Both the position numbers and the translations under genes were made by a program. Shown in pieces: positions 54,709 to 64,000 of a stretch of DNA of 64,000 nt (position 1 is its first letter; each line of letters begins with the position of its first letter). The stretch comes from Echinarachnius parma (taxonomy: Eukaryota > Echinodermata > Echinoidea > Clypeasteroida > Echinarachniidae). The stretch lies in contig JBAMJV010010103.1 in NCBI GenBank assembly GCA_037951105.1, positions 33,526-97,525 on the forward strand, in the 5' to 3' direction. The notes beneath the pieces were generated by a model. The model did not search any database. It saw only the letters and a program-made list of their open reading frames with translations, and was not told the DNA's origin.

Positions 54709-54892
54709 GTTAACATTGCTATCGGGAAAATCATGGAATGTTCCCCTCGGGATTTAAAATGCTATTTCGTGAAGAAAATAAGTCCCTCGACTACGTCTCG
54801 GGACTTATTTACTCTTCCCTCGATAGCATTCAAAATCCCTCGGAGTGGAACATTCCGTGCTTTTCCCTCCGCCACCAGTTAACAAAGTAACT
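54709..54892. mobile_element. 184-bp fold-back element with GTTAAC ends
   Basis: GTTAAC at both edges. The arms contain GGAATGTTCCCCTCGGGATT and AAAATAAGTCCCTCGA and are mirrored by TCTCGGGACTTATTTACT and CAAAATCCCTCGGAGTGGAA. The loop is about 7 nt at 54790. Confidence 0.85.
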
Positions 54893-55103
54893 GTCATCTT
54901 TGTGGGTATTGTCCTGTGGCCTCATCACATGAGCTGGCCATCATTTAGGAGTACGTTTTTTTTCTTCCCATTTTGAAATCTCCCCCCCCCCCTTACTGAT
55001 TCTGATGATACACGTAACTCTAGATGGGCATGATTCAATGATACTCTGTACTTTGTTTAATAGGTAGCCTTCAGAAGATAAGGTATATTGCGGCTACATA
55101 TAG
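54893..55103. other. Spacer with short poly-C run
   Basis: C run at 54980-54992. Nothing else seen. Confidence 0.4.
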
Positions 55104-55330
55104 CAAAACCCTGCACTTGTCGGTAAAAATCAAAATGTAGATTTTTATACTATTATAAATGCCTCACAAGCTTTCATTTGATGCTTTGTTCTACAAGACT
55201 ACAAATTTGGTCAAAAAGTGGCAAAGATATGTTTGTTTGAATTTTACAAACATAAGTCATTTACGCACATTATGTGAACTTAAAATGACAATTTCTTCAA
55301 AACATGAATTAACGCCAAGTGCAGGTTTTG
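55104..55330. mobile_element. 227-bp MITE, CAAAACC ends
   Basis: CAAAACCCTGCACTTG and CAAGTGCAGGTTTTG are inverted with one extra C. The sequence TATAG on the left and GTATA on the right mirror each other at the flanks. The 87-codon frame through it shows no domain. Confidence 0.75.
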
Positions 55331-55406
55331 GTATATCCAGTCACAATTATTGTAGAAGCCATGTTGTACTAAATCAAATATTTGGATACGTAAATCAGAC
55401 GCGTGG

Positions 55407-55461
55407 TGCGCACAGTGCGTAATGCACCTTGGCTCAGCCTCAGTGTTACGCATTGTGCGCA
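55407..55461. repeat. 16-bp hairpin with one mismatch, CpG-rich arms
   Basis: TGCGCACAGTGCGTAA and TTACGCATTGTGCGCA around a 23-nt loop. Confidence 0.75.
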
Positions 55462-55985
55462 AACTAGCCTAGTTCAAAATGGCAACCAGTGGTGTGGCGT
55501 CCCCATGTTCAACAATCTTTAATATAGTTATAAATGAGAACCTACTGACATTTTGTTTTGATAATTCCGTGACGGAACAGAGTACGATCAATCTTTTAGC
55601 GTGATAAGTTGATTGTCTCCAGAGCCCATAATTAATTTACAAATTTACAGTTCATTTTTAAGAAAGAGAAACTGAAACTCAGCCGAATGTACATTGTAAG
55701 CCATTGCCTCTCATCACCTAATTGTAAATGTAATTAACAATTTCAGTAGTTAGGAAGAAATAGTTGAATCAATTAATCAGAATTGTGCTTGCTCATTTAT
55801 TTATACTATTACCATGCAACAACTTTTCCTTTATTTCTAATTTTAGAGCTGCGTTTTGCTTTTGTAATATTAATGACAATAATATATCAAAAGCAAGGCA
55901 CATAGCTCTCCAATTAGTAGGAAAGAAAATGTTGTTACACACTATAGTATAAATAAACAAGCAAACTAGTGCCGAGTCAAAACGT
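55462..55985. other. Non-coding spacer
   Basis: Part of the 139-codon minus frame 55793-56212, which overlaps a MITE and has no domain. No exon seen. Confidence 0.4.
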
Positions 55986-56346
55986 TTGAAGGGATCTAGT
56001 AACTTTGTTGACATACATTGTGCAAAAAGTGATGAATAGTTGATAAAATGTTTATTGTTGTGAACTGATATGTCCACTGAGTAATGTGTACAAATGTTAT
56101 ATGGCTGAGTAATACAAAAGTGATATTCACTATTCATTGCACTGACTTTGTACACGGTTGTGACTATCCAGTGGATAGTTAAAAATCTGAACACTTCAAT
56201 CGTAAATATCATTTTAACGAAAGGTATATTCGAAAACCGAAACCTGATCCATGCTTTTATTGTTAATATGGATACAACAAGAAAGTATGAGAGAACTGCT
56301 TGAGTTCCAAGTAAGTTTTGAGGATTTGGACAATGTTACTAGATTC
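55986..56346 (+). mobile_element. TTAA-3 family MITE, diverged copy
   Basis: GAAGGGATCTAGTAACTTTG at the left and GAGGATTTGGACAATGTTAC at the right follow 59096-59480. The middle (GTGATATTCA, CGAAACCTGATCC, TTTTATTGTTAATATG) is collinear. The terminal TTAA are mutated. Confidence 0.75.
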
Positions 56347-56534
56347 ATAAAACGTTGATAAAAACAATGCTTTTAAACATTTTGAAACGTTTAAAGACAC
56401 CGTTTAGTGACAAACATTTAGCGAAATAAACAGAATAACTCTGCACTAAAGCAAACACAAATATTATGTTAAAACTTTTATCCTGTATATGTGTAGGTAT
56501 GTAGCTATATGGATGTTTCATGTCAAGTTTGGTA

Positions 56535-56980
56535 TTAAAGGGGACCACCAGGCAAAGAACAACACATTATTATATGTTTTGGTACCGTTGTGTGATATCA
56601 AATAGATACCTAACATTTTGCAAAGGGTTGTGTAATTCATAAACCAAGCAATTAATTTCCACCACTTACGGAACCACTGCTATTTCCTGGTTCCATACGG
56701 GCCAACCATTTGCGAGTGCGCCAATGCTATTCACGCGCACGTTTGTAAACAATAAATTCCCGGGCGATTCGTTCGCTCTGCATACATTGCAATTCACCGC
56801 ACACATAGCAGTCTGCGTAATTCAGACCGCATGAACGCATGCTTTAGAATGGTGATGCGTTTCCAATTATATATATTTTTTCTGGAAACATATTTTTGTG
56901 AACTTGTTGATGGAATGGAATACTAAAGATGTTACCTTTCTTTAATAAGAATATTATTTTTGGGTGGTGGTACCCTTTAA
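56535..56980 (+). mobile_element. TTAA-2 family MITE, full copy
   Basis: TTAAAGGGGACCACCAGGCA to GGGTGGTGGTACCCTTTAA; collinear with 21087-21526, 35 kb away. The closing TTAA is also the first base block of the tandem array that follows. Confidence 0.85.
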
Positions 56981-58645
56981 TTATCTTTGCGGCACAGTAA
57001 GGAACAAAGAACTTAGAAAGTGAAATGATTTTCTATAATAGCCTACAAGTAATTGAAACCAATTATGTATTAATTTATGTCATGTTATGCATCAATGTGT
57101 GATTAATATGTTTGTGTATTGCAACAAATTTATAAAAAATCTGTGATATATAACCACTGTAACATATTAAACATAATACCTTTAATAGTCATTTCCTTTG
57201 GCATCAGATGAGTTTTATTATCAGTTTAACAACTATTTAAAACAAACGAAAATGTATTGTTGTTTGACAACTATTATCGCTTCAACTTGATCAGTGAGCC
57301 CCATTAAACCTGATTTGTTTTTGCTATATGAATGCTTCAGAACATGTCTCAGAAAGAAGAAAGTATTGTTCTCTGCTAAAGTTGTTTACTTTTTTTTATG
57401 AAAAATGGTTGAAACCAATGCTTTTTTAGAGAACGCCCTCTTGTGTTTTAATGGCTCTTTTTGAAAGATAACAGGCTTTTTAATTAGTCGTTTGTAATTT
57501 TCTATACCTTTCGAGCATGGTGGAGTTATAACTTTTAGTTTGTAGTGCTATTGTGCAGGTTTCGGTTAGTACTATAAAGCTCAGCCTTACCAAAACTGTA
57601 CTTCCCCTTTAATTACCTTTGCGGCACAGTATGATACAAAAGAACTTAGATAGTGAAATGATTTTCTATAATAGCCCACAACTAATTGAAACCAATGTAT
57701 CAATGTCATGTATTATGCATAAATGTAATTACTGGGTTTGGGTATTGAAACATAATTTATGAAAACTGTGATTCAAAATCACTGTAACATATTAAACAAA
57801 ATACCTTAAAGTCATTACCTTTGGCATCAGATGTTTTTTATTATCAGTTCATCAACTATTTAAAACAAAAGAAAATGTATTGTTGTTTGACAACTATTAT
57901 CGCTTCAACTTGATCAGTGAGCCCCATTAAACCTGATTTGTTTTTGCTATATGAATGCATCAGAACATGTCTCAGAAAGAAGAAAGTATTGTTCTCTGCT
58001 AAAGTTGTTTACTTTTTTTTATGAAAAATGGTTGAAACCAATGCTTTTTTAGAGAACGCCCTCTTGTGTTTTAATGGCTCTTTTTGAAAGATAACAGGCT
58101 TTTTAATTAGTCGTTTGTAATTTTCTATATCTTTCGAGCATGGTTGAGTTATATCTTTTTAGTTTGTAGTGCTATTGTGCAGGTTTTGGTTACTAAAGCT
58201 CAGCATAACCAAAACTGTACTACCCCTTTAATTACGTTTGCATCACAGTATGATACAAAGAACTTAGAAAGTGAAATGATTTTCTATAATAGCCTACAAG
58301 TAATTGAAATCAATGTATCAATCAATGTCATGCATTATGCATAAATGTAATTAATGGGTTTGTGTATATATTGCAAAATCATTAATAAAAACTGTGATAT
58401 AAAATCACTGCAACATATTAAACATAATACCTTAGTCATTATCTTAGGCATCAGATGGTTTTTATTATCAGTTTAACAACTATTTAAAACAAAAGAAAAT
58501 CTATTGTTGTTTGACAACTATTATCACTTCAACTTGATCAATGAACCCCATTAAACCTGATTTGTTGTTGCTAATGTATATGAATGCATCAGAACATGTC
58601 TCAGAAAGAAGAAAGTATTATTCTCCGCTAAAGTAGTTTATTGCC
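56977..58645 (+). repeat. Tandem triplication, 0.62-kb unit carrying half a TTAA-1 MITE
   Basis: Units start TTAATTA(T/C)(C/G)TTTGC at 56977, 57609 and 58228. The third is truncated near 58645. Units 1 and 2 each end with the right half of a TTAA-1 element (AATGGTTGAAACCAATGCTT, then AGAACGCCCTC, to CCCCTTTAA). Unit 3 lacks it. Some blocks are near-identical (TATGAATGC(T/A)TCAGAACATG and TCTCAGAAAGAAGAAAGTAT). Confidence 0.85.
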
Positions 58646-59095
58646 ATGCGATGTGGCGGGGATTGTTGCTTCATAACCATTAGCAGCTTCAACTAATTCA
58701 ATTATGCCTCATTTACGCAGTTAATTACAATTTGTATTTAAAGTAAATTACTGATGAAAATAGCATGATTTCAGAACATTATACTGTAGCTATTGCCATG
58801 GTAGTTTAATACACAAACGTGTGGTATGAAACAAGGGCCAGGTTTGCTTTTGACACTTGTTTCAAAAGATTTAGCATCCTTTTTACATGTGGGTGATTGA
58901 AAACCAAAAGACCATGTCTTTTAAACCTGTTGCTGTTTCATATTTCATGTTTGTATACATGTGTAATATGAAACATGCGTAACGCCAATCAAATCCTTTT
59001 GCAAAATGAAGATTTTATACAAGTCGTTTTGCTCATGAGAAAAAGCCTGTGTGACTCGGGTCTTGCAAACCACGTCTGTCATCATCGTCCATTTC
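58646..59095. other. Non-coding spacer
   Basis: Unique AT-rich sequence; nothing seen. Confidence 0.4.
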
Positions 59096-59480
59096 TTAAA
59101 GGGATCTAGTAACTTTGTTGACATGTGCAAAAAGTGATGAATGGTTGATGCAATGTATATTATTGTTATCTCATATGTCCACGGGTATCGTGTGAAAATT
59201 TCAAGTCAAATGGACATTGAATGGCCAAGTAATGAGCGAAAATGCAAAGTGATATTCAATAACTCACTGCACTCACTTTGTACACAGAAGAAAAACTCGC
59301 CCGGAGTTTTTCTTATCTGAATACTTCGATCGTACATATCTTTGTAACGAAAGTGAAATTTGAAAAACCGAAACCTGTCCCATGATTTTATTGTTAATAT
59401 GAATACAACAAGGTATGAGGGAACCGCTAGAGTGAAACATTTATTTTGAGGATTTGGACAATGTTACCAAGTCCCTTTAA
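59096..59480 (+). mobile_element. TTAA-3 family MITE, full copy
   Basis: TTAAAGGGATCTAGTAACTT to TGTTACCAAGTCCCTTTAA, with TTAA at both ends. Contains AGAAAAACTCGCCCGGAG followed by TTTTTCT, a self-complementary box shared (inverted) with 30778-30803. Confidence 0.85.
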
Positions 59481-60576
59481 ACTCCTCCCAGAGTTTTGAA
59501 TATTTCTTTTCTGATAGACTTCATGTTGGACCCCCAAAGTGATTCACGTTACATATAAATGTGATAAATTTGATACTACAGTTTAGTTGTAATATAATGC
59601 CACTATACTTCCTAAATTTGAGATTCCATTGTGTCCTCTCATCTGTTCAAAATACGATAAACTATGGGTTTAATAATTTTACATTGTAGCTAGAATAACA
59701 CGCATAATATATTAAGATACATTATAAATTAAGCATATTAGCAAATAACTAATTATACATTACTACTAATACTACCTGATCAATTCTAAGTCCTAGAGCT
59801 GAAAAGTCAAGCAACCTGGAGTCGAGGCTACTACCCTATCTTCCACACAAATAATCAAACCCATCTATCTCGCATCCTAATCCACCGAAACCCATAAACA
59901 AATGGGGTTTGCCGGCAGAGAAGACACCTTTTAATGGTAATAGCTCTCTCGTTGCGTAATTTGAGGCCATCTACTCAACATGCATTAGCCATTGGGATTT
60001 TGAATGATGCTCTAAACATGATAAGTTACATGTACAAGTTTCTAAGTGTGACTCACGTTGAAGAAAAAAATGCCTTCATGTATCCACCCCACACCAAGAA
60101 AACCGAAAAACTGACCTTTCAAGATAAAGTAAGTTTTTTGTTGAGCATACAAGTAAATGTTTGCACCACACATAACAAAATAAAACTGTTACAAAAAGCA
60201 CATTTCTGAAAGACCATGTTTTACCTCTTTATGCTTGCCGCATTCTTCTGATTATCTTTAAGATTTAAAATTGTTTTTTGCCGCTCCAATATTTATGTAT
60301 TTGTTGTAAACAACTTAGAGGGTCTGTTATGATTTTCATCAGGCATAAAGGGATTAAATTCGTCCTGAGCCCATGTGTGTATTTTTTGTGATGTTTACCA
60401 GCACAATTCTGCAAAAAAAAATAAATAAATAACACTGCTTATTTAGGGTTATTTAGTAATTATTTAGTAATTAATGGACATCATGGGAATGCAAAAATTA
60501 ATTGACCCACACCTTCGCTTAAAAGACAGAGGACAGATATGTGTACATTCGTAGGTCACTGATGACATCTTCCCCA
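59481..60576. other. Non-coding stretch with a unique block at about 59770-60000
   Basis: 59770-60000 is balanced and non-repetitive (GGTTTGCCGGCAGAGAAGAC, TAATAGCTCTCTCGTTGCGT). The 91-codon frame 59934-60209 has no domain I recognise. Confidence 0.25.
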
Positions 60577-60610
60577 AGACATCTCTAGACATCTCTAGAC
60601 ATCTCTAGAC
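60577..60610. repeat. 10-bp tandem repeat (AGACATCTCT)x3
   Basis: Three exact copies then AGAC. Confidence 0.9.
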
Positions 60611-60616
60611 ACATCT

Positions 60617-61165
60617 GCCATCTACTCTCTCGATTCCTCCCTCGTCCCTCTCTTTCCCCTCATTTCTTTCCCTAAATTTTTGTTTGTTTCACAACCTCCA
60701 TTTCTTCCACAATATTTCACTCTCTCTCCCCTAAATATGCATCCATTTATCTCCATCTATCTTCATGCATCCCCATTTTCTTCCACACATTTCTCACCTT
60801 TTCTGCCCCCATTCTGTCAACAATTTGTCATAATACTTCACCCAAGTTATGTATATTGCCCCCCCCCCCCCATTTTTCACACAGTCTTCCCCAATTATAT
60901 CCCAGATACCTCTTTAATCTCTTTCCCATTTTGTTTTCTTCCCCATCTCATCTTCTATGCAAACCTGCCTTGTGCCCTATTATTCTAATGTTCAACTTTT
61001 ACCCCAATCGTTTCCCTATTCTCTACTCTCCTCCCATCTCATACAGTTTTCATACGATTCTCTTCCCATTTTCCCCTACCCCCTATTATCCCTATATATA
61101 TCTTATTCGCACATTTTCACCCTCTTAGCCTTATATGCTTTCCTGATTCCCTGATTGACTCTCTT
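60617..61165 (+). repeat. Long pyrimidine-biased tract
   Basis: About 550 bp with the + strand dominated by C and T and very little G, including a C run near 60859. The overlapping proline/phenylalanine/serine/leucine frames (up to 102 codons) come from this bias. A weaker continuation lies at 61263-61375. Confidence 0.75.
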
Positions 61166-61187
61166 GCCACTTTTTTACCCTTCTTAT

Positions 61188-61262
61188 CTAATCCATATGG
61201 TAACTGGGTGAGCTATGATCTAAGTCAATAGGGATTTCAAAATCTTGAAGGGAATTGATTAA
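61188..61262 (+). mobile_element. Miniature TTAA element, family M1, worn copy
   Basis: CTAATCCATATGGTAACTGG, GTGAGCTATGATCTAAGTC, AGGGATTTCAAAATCTTGAA then GGGAATTGATTAA, in the M1 order. Confidence 0.65.
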
Positions 61263-61375
61263 TTCTCATCCCCCATTTTTCCCTATTATCCACTTTTCCA
61301 CTATTCTCCCCATCTCGTATTCTCAATTCCACGCTCTCTTAATGTCATTCTTTCCTCCCACCCTGACACCTATAC

Positions 61376-61550
61376 CAATGCCAACCCCGAGCAAGTTCAC
61401 TCAAGTGTACATGGGAATTCCGAACACGTCCCACGAAACTAGCCGCCTCGGGCCATATTCGTGAACGATTTGCCTAACTGAATTTCCTCTCCCATTTATT
61501 AGTCACAGATTAGAGCCGGGAGTTGGGAATGCCCCATGTTTTCCTCCATC
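61376..61550. other. Short unique block
   Basis: Balanced composition (CAAGTTCACTCAAGTGTACA, GGGAATTCCGAACACGTCCC). End of a 69-codon frame without a domain. Confidence 0.25.
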
Positions 61551-61554
61551 TCCT

Positions 61555-62595
61555 GATGCGATATTGACGAGTTTTATCACGTTTTTGTGCTGATGAACAT
61601 GTTCTTGTTAGATTTGGTCACATATGTACGCGACAAATTTAGTAGGTGTGTACGAGTAGAATGCCAATTCGGGTTTAGCTGCATGTCGCTTTATAATTTA
61701 TGTTCTTGCGATGCGATATTGACCAGTTTTATCACGTAAATGTGCTCTGTGTTAGATCTTGACGAAGTGTAACAAGTCGATGAGCAATGCCATATTGTAT
61801 TTAGCTCTGTGTCACTTACTTAAGTGAATGTACATGATTTTCTCGCAATGTGATTTTGATGAGTTTTTTGACGTTATGTGATCCGAGTTGGATCTAGAAA
61901 TGGAGAAATAAGTCAGTGTACAGAATGCCAAATTGTTTATAGCTGTGCGCCACTGACACTTTTGTGAATGTGCATGATTTTCTCGCGATGAGAATGAGAT
62001 ATTAGTTTTATCACATTATTTGATCCTAGTTAGATCTAGTGAATCAAATCAGTGAGAAAGATAACAATTTGTGTAAACTGTGTGAGAATTCGACAAGTTT
62101 CATTCAGTTATTTGATCTGAGTAAGATCTAGAAATAGTGAAACAAGTCAATGAGCAGAATTCCAATTTGTTTTTAGCTGTGTGTCATTTACTTTTCAGAA
62201 TGTACGTGATTTTTCTTGCGATGTGATTTTGATGAGTTTTATCACGTTCGGTGATGACTGGCTGATCCGAGTTAGATGTAGACGTAGTGGAACAAGTAAT
62301 TGTGCAGAATGCAAATGTGTGTAACTGTGTGTCAGTTACCTTGGAGACTGTACATGATTTTATCGTGATGTGATTTTGACGTTTGGTGATGACTGGCAGA
62401 TCCGAGTTAGATGTAGACATAGTGGAACAAGCTATGCAGAATGTAAAATTTTGTTTGATCTGCAGATATCAGCTTTGTATGCCCATTTACTCTCCCTGAT
62501 TTTGTATTGACAAGTCTGATCACATCCCTCTTTTGACAGGAAGATCTTTGTTAGATGTAGATGTAGTGAATTAATTTTAGTACTTTTAGTGAGTT
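61555..62595 (+). repeat. Degenerate satellite, about 8 monomers of roughly 145 bp
   Basis: GCGATGTGATTTTGATGAGT followed by TTTATCACGTT, then GATC(C)GAGTTAGATCTAGA, GTGAAACAAGTCA, CAGAATGCCAATTTGT, AGCTGTGTGTCACTTAC and GAATGTACATGATTTT recur in order. Units start near 61555, 61709, 61846, 61986, 62091, 62218, 62364 and 62500. The minus frame 62184-62420 is an echo. Confidence 0.85.
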
Positions 62596-63170
62596 TGTCG
62601 TATTGTCGAACGTGACTATTTTTTAAAAATCAACATAATGGATGCATTCAAATTAATTTCTAAAGCAGTTGAACTTCTGAAGTATTGTTTGACATGTATG
62701 TGTTGTATTTAGGCCTTAATGAGTCCTAAAATGCCTACAATTTAATCAAAATTAAATAAAGTAGTCTTGTGCTGAAGTTCTACACCTGTGTACTGATCAG
62801 AAGTGTAAACTCTCCTCAATAAACAAATAACAGAAATCAGAAATGTCTGAGTTTGAACAAGAAATTATATTTTCCTCTTTTGCGGTTATATACTGTATGT
62901 ACACTTAGTCTAAAAATATAAAGATTGTGTTACTAATAGTCTTTATTATTCAATAAATTGTTAATAGAAGAAATATAAGGGCATATTATATGTTGAATAA
63001 AAAACAAGGAGAAAATGAAAGTTGGAAAACTACCCCCTAAGAAAAAGGTACCCCCTCAATGTCACACCTACAGTACGTAATTAGCATTAGTCACCGCTGA
63101 CCGTTAATGAGGTGGCCTTACTGCACTGGCCAGCGGCTGATTAATTAGATTGACCATGTTTTGTTTAGGT
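62596..63170. other. AT-rich stretch ending in a unique block
   Basis: 63065-63160 is balanced and non-repetitive with clustered TAAT cores (GTAATTAGCATTAG, GTTAATGAGG, CTGATTAATTAGATTG), a pattern seen in homeodomain-bound enhancers. This is only a resemblance. Confidence 0.25.
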
Positions 63171-63171
63171 C

Positions 63172-63220
63172 CCTCACTCACTCACTCACTCACTCTCTAT
63201 CTCTGTCTCTATCTCTCTTA
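63172..63220. repeat. (CACT)n / (CTAT)n microsatellite
   Basis: CACTCACTCACTCACTCACT then CTCTATCTCTGTCTC. Confidence 0.9.
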
Positions 63221-63237
63221 ATTGCTTTATTTTTGTA

Positions 63238-63330
63238 TTAACCAATTCAGGACTGGTCCCGAAGTGCTAGGGCTATGGTTTATGGGGAATACATGTTTCT
63301 AGCACAATCAATTGGTCCTGAACAGGTTAA
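63238..63330 (+). mobile_element. Miniature TTAA element, family M2 (93 bp)
   Basis: TTAACCAATTCAGGACTGGT at the left is mirrored by ATTGGTCCTGAACAGGTTAA at the right; TTAA at both edges. GAAGTGCTAGGGCTA parallels the GGGCTA of the 25.6-kb copy. Confidence 0.75.
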
Positions 63331-63890
63331 TTGTGTATTACATTTTGAGATTCTCCCTCTGATGACCATACCTTTTCCACCTCTTTCTAATGGACTTTCT
63401 CTTTTTCTCTTCAATCGCTCTTTCTTTATCTTCATTGTTCTCTTTTTGTTTTTGTTTTGTGTTGTGGTAGTTTCTTTATCACATGTTAAATCTTAATTCT
63501 GTCTAGAATTCTAGATGTTTTTCTACCCCTATCTATTCGCATTCATTCTCTTAATTTCTGTCATATAAATTAACTCTTATTTCTCTGTTGCTTTCTCTCC
63601 ACTTTCATCCAATCAATCAGTGCTAATGATACTTATTCAAGGAGAGTGTCTAGCGATTCCACTGGTGTATTTGTGTTTCACTTTCACTCTTGTTGATTTC
63701 TATTCCCCCAGCCCCCCCCCTATTGTAGGTGAAGATGAAAGTTATGTCAATTAATGCCATATAATAGATTCCCTGTCCCCCCCCCCCCCCCCCCCCCCCA
63801 CCCCAATAATTCTCACCGCCCTCAATCAATTGCTATATGAGAGAGAATGCAGTATTTGTTTACATTTTCAATTCAATACTGCTTAAGGGA
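63331..63890. other. Spacer with T-rich and C-rich tracts
   Basis: T-rich 63360-63480 (the 73-codon hydrophobic frame is compositional) and a run of about 22 C at 63778-63799. Confidence 0.5.
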
Positions 63891-63895
63891 TCCTC

Positions 63896-63970
63896 TAACC
63901 TGTTCCTTTCAAGATTATGAAATGCCCATATACTTTGTGCATAGCCAATCAGATTCTCTTGAGGCCCAGT
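63896..63970 (-). mobile_element. Miniature TTAA element, family M1, worn copy
   Basis: TAACCTGTTCCTTTCAAGAT, GAAATGCCCATATACTTTGT and GCATAGCC follow the inverted M1 order; ends degraded. Confidence 0.55.
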
Positions 63971-64000
63971 CCCATACTGACAATTTTCATGGCGAATCGC
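63966..64000 (+). mobile_element. Possible start of another 42.8-kb-type element, cut by the window end
   Basis: CAGTCCCATACTGACA then CATGGCGAATCGC resembles the TATCCCACTGAG...GGCGAATGC start at 42776. Too short to be sure. Confidence 0.3.

Noticed and set aside
55793-56212. 139-codon minus-strand frame, the longest in the window
   Set aside because: Overlaps a TTAA-3 MITE across about half its length, AT-driven composition, no recognisable domain.
60680-61154. Proline/serine-rich frames up to 102 codons
   Set aside because: Product of the pyrimidine-rich tract.
1-64000. Endogenous viral or retroviral genes, reverse transcriptase or transposase coding regions
   Set aside because: No frame is long enough and no characteristic motif was seen; elements here are non-autonomous or truncated.

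Overview
The window looks like non-coding DNA from a repeat-rich animal genome. No reading frame longer than about 140 codons exists in 64 kb, the longer ones are low-complexity or repeat-derived, and I see no protein domain I can name. Base composition is AT-rich with a few CpG-dense islands. Microsatellites and long poly-G/poly-C runs are common, a TTAGGG-type telomere-like patch lies at 20.29 kb, and short inverted-repeat transposons are everywhere. This fits a marine invertebrate. I lean to a deuterostome such as an echinoderm or hemichordate, but that is a guess from texture, not from a marker gene.

Layout: 0-15.5 kb holds two CpG-rich candidate promoter/first-exon regions (about 3.36-4.0 kb and 15.25-15.5 kb, each followed by a good + strand 5' splice site). 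It also holds a candidate three-exon minus-strand transcript (11.36 kb, 9.96-9.85 kb, 9.40 kb) with a start codon in its second exon. The rest of this part is miniature inverted-repeat elements (MITEs) and a duplicated 0.3-kb segment. From 15.5 to 45 kb I find no convincing coding exon. This part carries MITEs, full-length fold-back elements, a palindromic 40/52-bp tandem array inside a TIR-bounded element at 25 kb, degenerate tandem repeats, and a few unique blocks that could be regulatory.

From 45.4 to 54 kb come a pair of well-formed candidate exons (45.38-45.72 kb), then a 3.26-kb element studded with a 13-bp motif (GTAACGGAATTAC) that was inserted into an older tandem repeat. After it lies a 4.1-kb degenerate satellite of about 20 monomers, itself interrupted by a 448-bp fold-back element. 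From 54 to 64 kb there are further MITEs, a 0.62-kb tandem triplication, a pyrimidine-rich block and a second satellite of about 145-bp units.

The most distinctive theme is insertion at TTAA. At least three families begin TTAAAGGG, and a dozen very small elements of about 50-105 bp begin or end with TTAA plus CCC/GGG-like ends. In several places neighbouring elements share one TTAA. By analogy with piggyBac-type transposons, which target TTAA, these may be mobilised by one absent transposase. That is inference; no transposase gene is visible here.
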